A DNA stretch of 64,000 bases, taken from positions 225,501-289,500 of the forward strand of contig NZ_JAMQAW010000036.1 in the NCBI RefSeq assembly GCF_023701525.1. The letters are read 5' to 3'. Position numbers and translations under genes: made by a program. This document shows positions 60,878 to 64,000 of the stretch, piece by piece. This DNA comes from Streptomyces albipurpureus (GTDB lineage: Bacteria; Actinomycetota; Actinomycetes; Streptomycetales; Streptomycetaceae). Below the pieces are notes generated by a model. The model did not search any database and was not told where the DNA came from. It saw only the letters and a program-made list of their open reading frames with translations. The first letter of the stretch is position 1, and each line of letters begins with the position of its first letter.

Positions 60878-62827
60878 ATGCAGCGCATGTCCATGCCTCG
60901 CAGCAGCCGTCTCGCCGCCCTCGCCACTCTGACCGTCGTATCGGTCGGCGCCGGAGTCCTGGCCGTTCCCGCCACCGCAGCCGCCGCCGTTCCGGCAGCT
61001 GCGGCCGCCGCGGCGAACGCACAGGCCGTCGCGCCGAAGGGCGGCACCGCCACCGCCGCCAGCCCGATCCTGGTGAGCGGCCAGGCCGGCTGGGGCTTCA
61101 AGGCGTCCTGGAACAGCTATGTCGCCAACAACGGCGGCACGGTGACCGTCGCCGGTGGCGCCACCAAGGGCGCGGGTGACGTCGTCGCCTACCCGGTCGT
61201 CCATGGCGCGGTGAACCCCGCCGGACTCGACGCCGATGTGCGCTTCGGTGGTTCGGTGACCTACTCGGTCCCCACGCACGACATCACGGCGATCACCCTC
61301 GCCAACCCGCGGGTCGTGCTGAAGGACGGCACCGGCACGCTCTTCGTGGATGTGACCACCAACCTGGTCGGCAGCACCCCCGCCACCACCAAGGCCGTGC
61401 CCTTCGCCACGCTGAAGGCGTCGGCGAGCGCCCTCAGCGGCTCCAAGCTCGACTGGAAGGGCATCACCGCGACCATCACCGCGAAGGGCGGGGAGAGCTT
61501 CGCCTTCCAGGGACGGCCGATGTACCCGGCCGGTACCGCACTGGACAACCTCGCCCTCGGCGGCACGGTCAGCGTTCCCACCCTGACCGTCACCCAGATC
61601 TCCGGCCTGGGCGCCAGTACCAAGGTGATCGTGAGCGGCAAGGGCTACCAGCCCCGTGGCGGTGTCTATCTGGCGCAGTCCGTCGCGCTCGACGGAGTCA
61701 CCTTCCCGAGCCTCTTCGGCAATGCCGCCTATGTTCCCGCGGTGAGCGCTGAGGGCACCTTCAGCACCGAGCTGACCCTCACCGAGACCTTCGCCCCGTC
61801 CGGCAAGCCCGTGGTGGACTGCCGTACCACCGCCTGCTTCGTCTCCAGCTTCAACTCGCACCCCACCGCCGCCGACCCGCTTTGGATGTCTTCGCGTGCC
61901 CAGGACGTCTCCCAGCTGCTGAGCTTCGGCCCCGCCAAGGTGACCACCCAGCCCGCGTCGAGTTCGGTGCGCTCGGGCGCCACGGCCGTCTTCACCGCTG
62001 CCGCCAACGGCGCGGACTCGGTTCGCTGGGAGCGCAGCACCGACGAGGGCGTGACCTGGGCCCCGGTCGCCGGAGCCACCTCGGCCACCCTCTCGGTGAA
62101 GTCGACCGTCGCCCTCAACGCCAGCCGCTACCGCGCGGTGTTCAGCAACGCCGCCGGTGAGGTGGCCTCCTCGTCGGCGAAGCTCTTCGTCGGCGCCGTA
62201 CCCACCCGGGTCGCCTCGTTCAAGGCCGCTCCGGACCCGGTCGCCAAGGGCAGCAAGCTGACGCTCACCGGCGTCTTCCAGACCGTGGGAGCGACGGACA
62301 ACACCTGGCGTCCGGTGGCCAAGACCGCCCTGGTGATCGAGTCCCGTGTCAAGGGCACCACCACCTGGAAGAAGGCCACCTCCGCCACGACCGCCGCCAA
62401 CGGCACCTTCTCCGCCACGGCCACCGCGACCGTGGACAGCGACTGGCGCGCCCGCTACGGCGGCACCGCCGACGTCAAGACCTCCAGCAGCGCCGTCGAC
62501 GCCGTGGACGTGCGGCTGAAGACCGCCATCTCGGGCTTCAACGCGAGCCCGGAGCCGGTCCGCAAGGGCCGCTCGCTGACCGTGGTGGGTACGCTGCGCG
62601 GCCTGGACGGTACGTGGAAGAACGCCGCGAGCCAGTCGGTGACGATCTCGTTCCAGGCCAATGGCTCCAAGACCTGGACCAACCTGGGCACCGTGCGCAC
62701 CAACAGCAAGGGCGTGTTCACCAAGGCGTTCACCGCCAGCAAGGACGGCAACTGGCGGGCCGTCTTCGCGGCCAACGCGTCCTACCTGGGCACCACCAGC
62801 GCCAGCGACCACATCGACGTGCGCTGA
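60878..62827 (+). CDS. Secreted HtaA/Ig-like domain protein (haem uptake type)
   Basis: 649 aa; AAGGAG lies 2 nt before ATG 60878 and 11 nt before ATG 60887, so either may be used. Signal peptide LAALATLTVVSVGAGVLAVPA. Residues about 65-220 form an HtaA conserved domain (GWGFKASWNSYV, FGGSVTYSVPTHDITAITL, LTVTQISGLGAS), the haem-binding module of corynebacterial HtaA/HtaB. It is followed by a loop with one disulfide (DCRTTACF), an Ig-like domain (about 350-440) and two similar beta-sandwich repeats of about 100 residues with DWRA/NWRAVF motifs. The iron box upstream supports a role in haem or iron acquisition. Confidence 0.87.
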   Translation: MQRMSMPRSSRLAALATLTVVSVGAGVLAVPATAAAAVPAAAAAAANAQAVAPKGGTATAASPILVSGQAGWGFKASWNSYVANNGGTVTVAGGATKGAGDVVAYPVVHGAVNPAGLDADVRFGGSVTYSVPTHDITAITLANPRVVLKDGTGTLFVDVTTNLVGSTPATTKAVPFATLKASASALSGSKLDWKGITATITAKGGESFAFQGRPMYPAGTALDNLALGGTVSVPTLTVTQISGLGASTKVIVSGKGYQPRGGVYLAQSVALDGVTFPSLFGNAAYVPAVSAEGTFSTELTLTETFAPSGKPVVDCRTTACFVSSFNSHPTAADPLWMSSRAQDVSQLLSFGPAKVTTQPASSSVRSGATAVFTAAANGADSVRWERSTDEGVTWAPVAGATSATLSVKSTVALNASRYRAVFSNAAGEVASSSAKLFVGAVPTRVASFKAAPDPVAKGSKLTLTGVFQTVGATDNTWRPVAKTALVIESRVKGTTTWKKATSATTAANGTFSATATATVDSDWRARYGGTADVKTSSSAVDAVDVRLKTAISGFNASPEPVRKGRSLTVVGTLRGLDGTWKNAASQSVTISFQANGSKTWTNLGTVRTNSKGVFTKAFTASKDGNWRAVFAANASYLGTTSASDHIDVR

Positions 62828-62918
62828 CCCACGGCCCCAAGAGCTGGCCCGCACCCCACATATCCCCTCAGCGGCGCGGGACATGAGGAGCGGCAGCGAG
62901 TAGCCGTACAAGAGAGAT

Positions 62919-62962
62919 CCGGCCGGTGGCGGGGAGCCCCAGGGTTCCCCACCACCGGCCGG
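62919..62962. terminator. Hairpin terminator after the HtaA gene
   Basis: 17 bp arms with one mismatch (62919-62935 and 62946-62962), 10 nt loop, followed by GCCTCTTCT. It would end the HtaA transcript. Confidence 0.85.
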
Positions 62963-63066
62963 GCCTCTTCTGCCGTACGGCTGCGTGGCGACGCCTGACA
63001 TCGGCCGTCAACGCACCGCCGACAACAGGCGCGGCGACTACGGACACCCCGGCTACGGATGTGTCG

Positions 63067-64000
63067 CTACAGATGCGTCGGCGCGAACATCCTCAGCAGC
63101 GCCGGCAGCACCACCACCGAGGGCCCCGGCTCGGCCAGGGCCTTTGCCAGATCCTCCGCCAGCGCCTGCGGTGTCGTACGTACCCCCGGCACCCCGAACG
63201 ACTGGGCCAGCGCCACGAAGTCCGGGCCGACCAGCTCGGTCGCCGATGCCTGCCCGAAGGCGTCCGTCATGTACTCGCGCAGGATGCCGTATCCACCGTC
63301 GTCCACGATCAGCCAGGTCACCGGGAGCCCGTACTGCTTCGCGGTCGCCAGCTCCGCGATCGAGTACATCGCCCCGCCGTCGCCCGATACCGCGAGCACC
63401 GGCCCGCTGGGATCGACCGCGGCCGCGCCCAGGGCTGCGGGGAAGGCATAGCCGAGGCCGCCCGCGCCCTGTGCCGAGTGCATGGTGTTGGGACGGCGGG
63501 CGTCAAAGGCCGCCCAGGCCCAGTAGGACAGGATCGTCATGTCCCAGAAGCTGGGGGCGGTATCGGGAAGGGCCGCGCGGATCGCGGTCAGCAGCGACTG
63601 TTCCAGCGTCCTGCCCTGGGCTTCGATGCGGGCCGTGATCCGGTCGAGGACCGTGCGCACCCGCTGCGGTGCGCGGTCGTCGGGCCGGGCTTCCACCGTT
63701 TCCAGCAGCGCCGACAGTGCGATCCGGGCATCCGCGTGGATGCCCACCCCCGCGTGGTTGGCTTCCAGTTTCCCGGCGTCGGCCTCGATCTGGATGACCC
63801 GGCCCCTCGGGGCGAAGGTGTGGTAGTTCGAGGAGAGTTCCCCGAGTCCGGAGCCCACCACCAGCAGGACATCGGCGTCCTCCAGGAAGTCGGTGGTGTG
63901 CCGGTCCTCCACCCAGGACTGGAGGGAGAGACGGTGTCCCCAGGGGAAGGCCCCCTTGCCGCCGTAGGTGGTCACCACGGGTGCGTTGATCCGCTCGGCG
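63067..64000 (-). CDS. Thiamine-diphosphate enzyme, acetolactate-synthase-like (partial)
   Basis: The window's right edge cuts the gene; the C-terminal 311 codons are present, including the stop at 63067-63069. Visible: the middle domain ADVLLVVGSGLGELSS and RVIQIEADAGKLEAN, then the C-terminal ThDP domain with VLAVSGDGGAMYSIAELATA (GDG with the Mg-binding loop) and LIVDDGGYGILREYM. Such proteins act in branched-chain amino acid synthesis or in catabolism (benzoylformate, glyoxylate or oxalyl-type substrates). The visible part does not distinguish these. The fragment contains no stop or frameshift. Confidence 0.85.
   Translation of the reverse strand, partial: AERINAPVVTTYGGKGAFPWGHRLSLQSWVEDRHTTDFLEDADVLLVVGSGLGELSSNYHTFAPRGRVIQIEADAGKLEANHAGVGIHADARIALSALLETVEARPDDRAPQRVRTVLDRITARIEAQGRTLEQSLLTAIRAALPDTAPSFWDMTILSYWAWAAFDARRPNTMHSAQGAGGLGYAFPAALGAAAVDPSGPVLAVSGDGGAMYSIAELATAKQYGLPVTWLIVDDGGYGILREYMTDAFGQASATELVGPDFVALAQSFGVPGVRTTPQALAEDLAKALAEPGPSVVVLPALLRMFAPTHL

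Noticed and set aside
60842..63001. 719-codon open frame on the minus strand
   Set aside because: Antisense of the HtaA-domain gene; Gly/Arg/His-rich without a recognisable domain and without a promoter, while the opposite strand has an iron box and a signal peptide.
1..64000. Search for tRNA, rRNA, CRISPR arrays, insertion sequences and phage attachment sites
   Set aside because: No cloverleaf-like arms, regularly spaced direct repeats with unique spacers, transposase genes or integrases were seen; absence judged by eye only.

Overview
The window is chromosomal DNA of a Streptomyces or very close relative. It is uniformly very GC-rich with strong third-position GC bias, uses GTG starts freely, carries long GC-only hairpins as terminators, and has twin-arginine and lipoprotein export, a PS-10/S37-type secreted peptidase, an HtaA-domain haem protein and many families typical of that genus. 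I found no tRNA, rRNA, CRISPR array, insertion sequence, phage gene or replication origin.

Layout. (1) 158-6072: a sugar-nucleotide/glycosyl-transfer group (GHMP kinase, Nudix protein, NAD-dependent epimerase, a two-domain glycosyltransferase, a GT2 enzyme), probably the edge of a larger glycan locus. (2) 6371-12014: a YfbK-like VWA lipoprotein and an ABC export pair whose ATPase is fused to a membrane-tethered S15/CocE-type hydrolase. (3) 12330-13787: a short accessory block with a VapBC-like toxin-antitoxin pair and a DUF4291 gene. (4) 13947-21930: a myo-inositol catabolic locus, iolC - aldolase - iolB - iolD - mmsA on the minus strand, diverging from an iolE-like gene. It would take inosose to malonate semialdehyde and on to acetyl-CoA; iolG, the transporter and a regulator are not adjacent. 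The iolB/iolD junction is a 7 x 15 bp minisatellite that repeats a Shine-Dalgarno/start module. (5) 22139-28738: a small HTH gene, an MMPL exporter with a divergent TetR regulator and twin operators, and copZ behind a CsoR-type operator, followed by a decayed copA P-type ATPase. (6) 28739-30666: 1.9 kb without a supportable gene but with phased palindromes and repeats. (7) 30667-34408: citrate synthase and the RecD2 helicase, a conserved core pair.

(8) 35002-40985: a LacI-controlled catabolic cluster (Gfo/Idh/MocA oxidoreductase, DUF993 protein, two xylose-isomerase-like TIM barrels) of unknown substrate, the best candidate here for an undescribed pathway. (9) 40834-48325: EamA exporter with a divergent LysR regulator, a Tat-exported GH3 beta-N-acetylhexosaminidase, a lipoprotein, an S37 peptidase and a small secreted protein. 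(10) 48545-55340: a full-length fused ABC exporter, two tandem beta-lactamase-like serine hydrolases and a GntR regulator with twin palindromic operators. (11) 55517-60595: an RsbW-like ATPase-fold protein, an orphan RHH antitoxin with an internal hexanucleotide repeat, an ABC-2 exporter and a divergent two-component system. (12) 60741-64000: an iron-box-controlled HtaA/Ig-like secreted protein and a truncated thiamine-diphosphate enzyme running off the right edge.

A recurring structural feature is short tandem repeats at gene borders (6, 7, 8, 15, 19 and 40 bp units), several of which touch start or stop codons.
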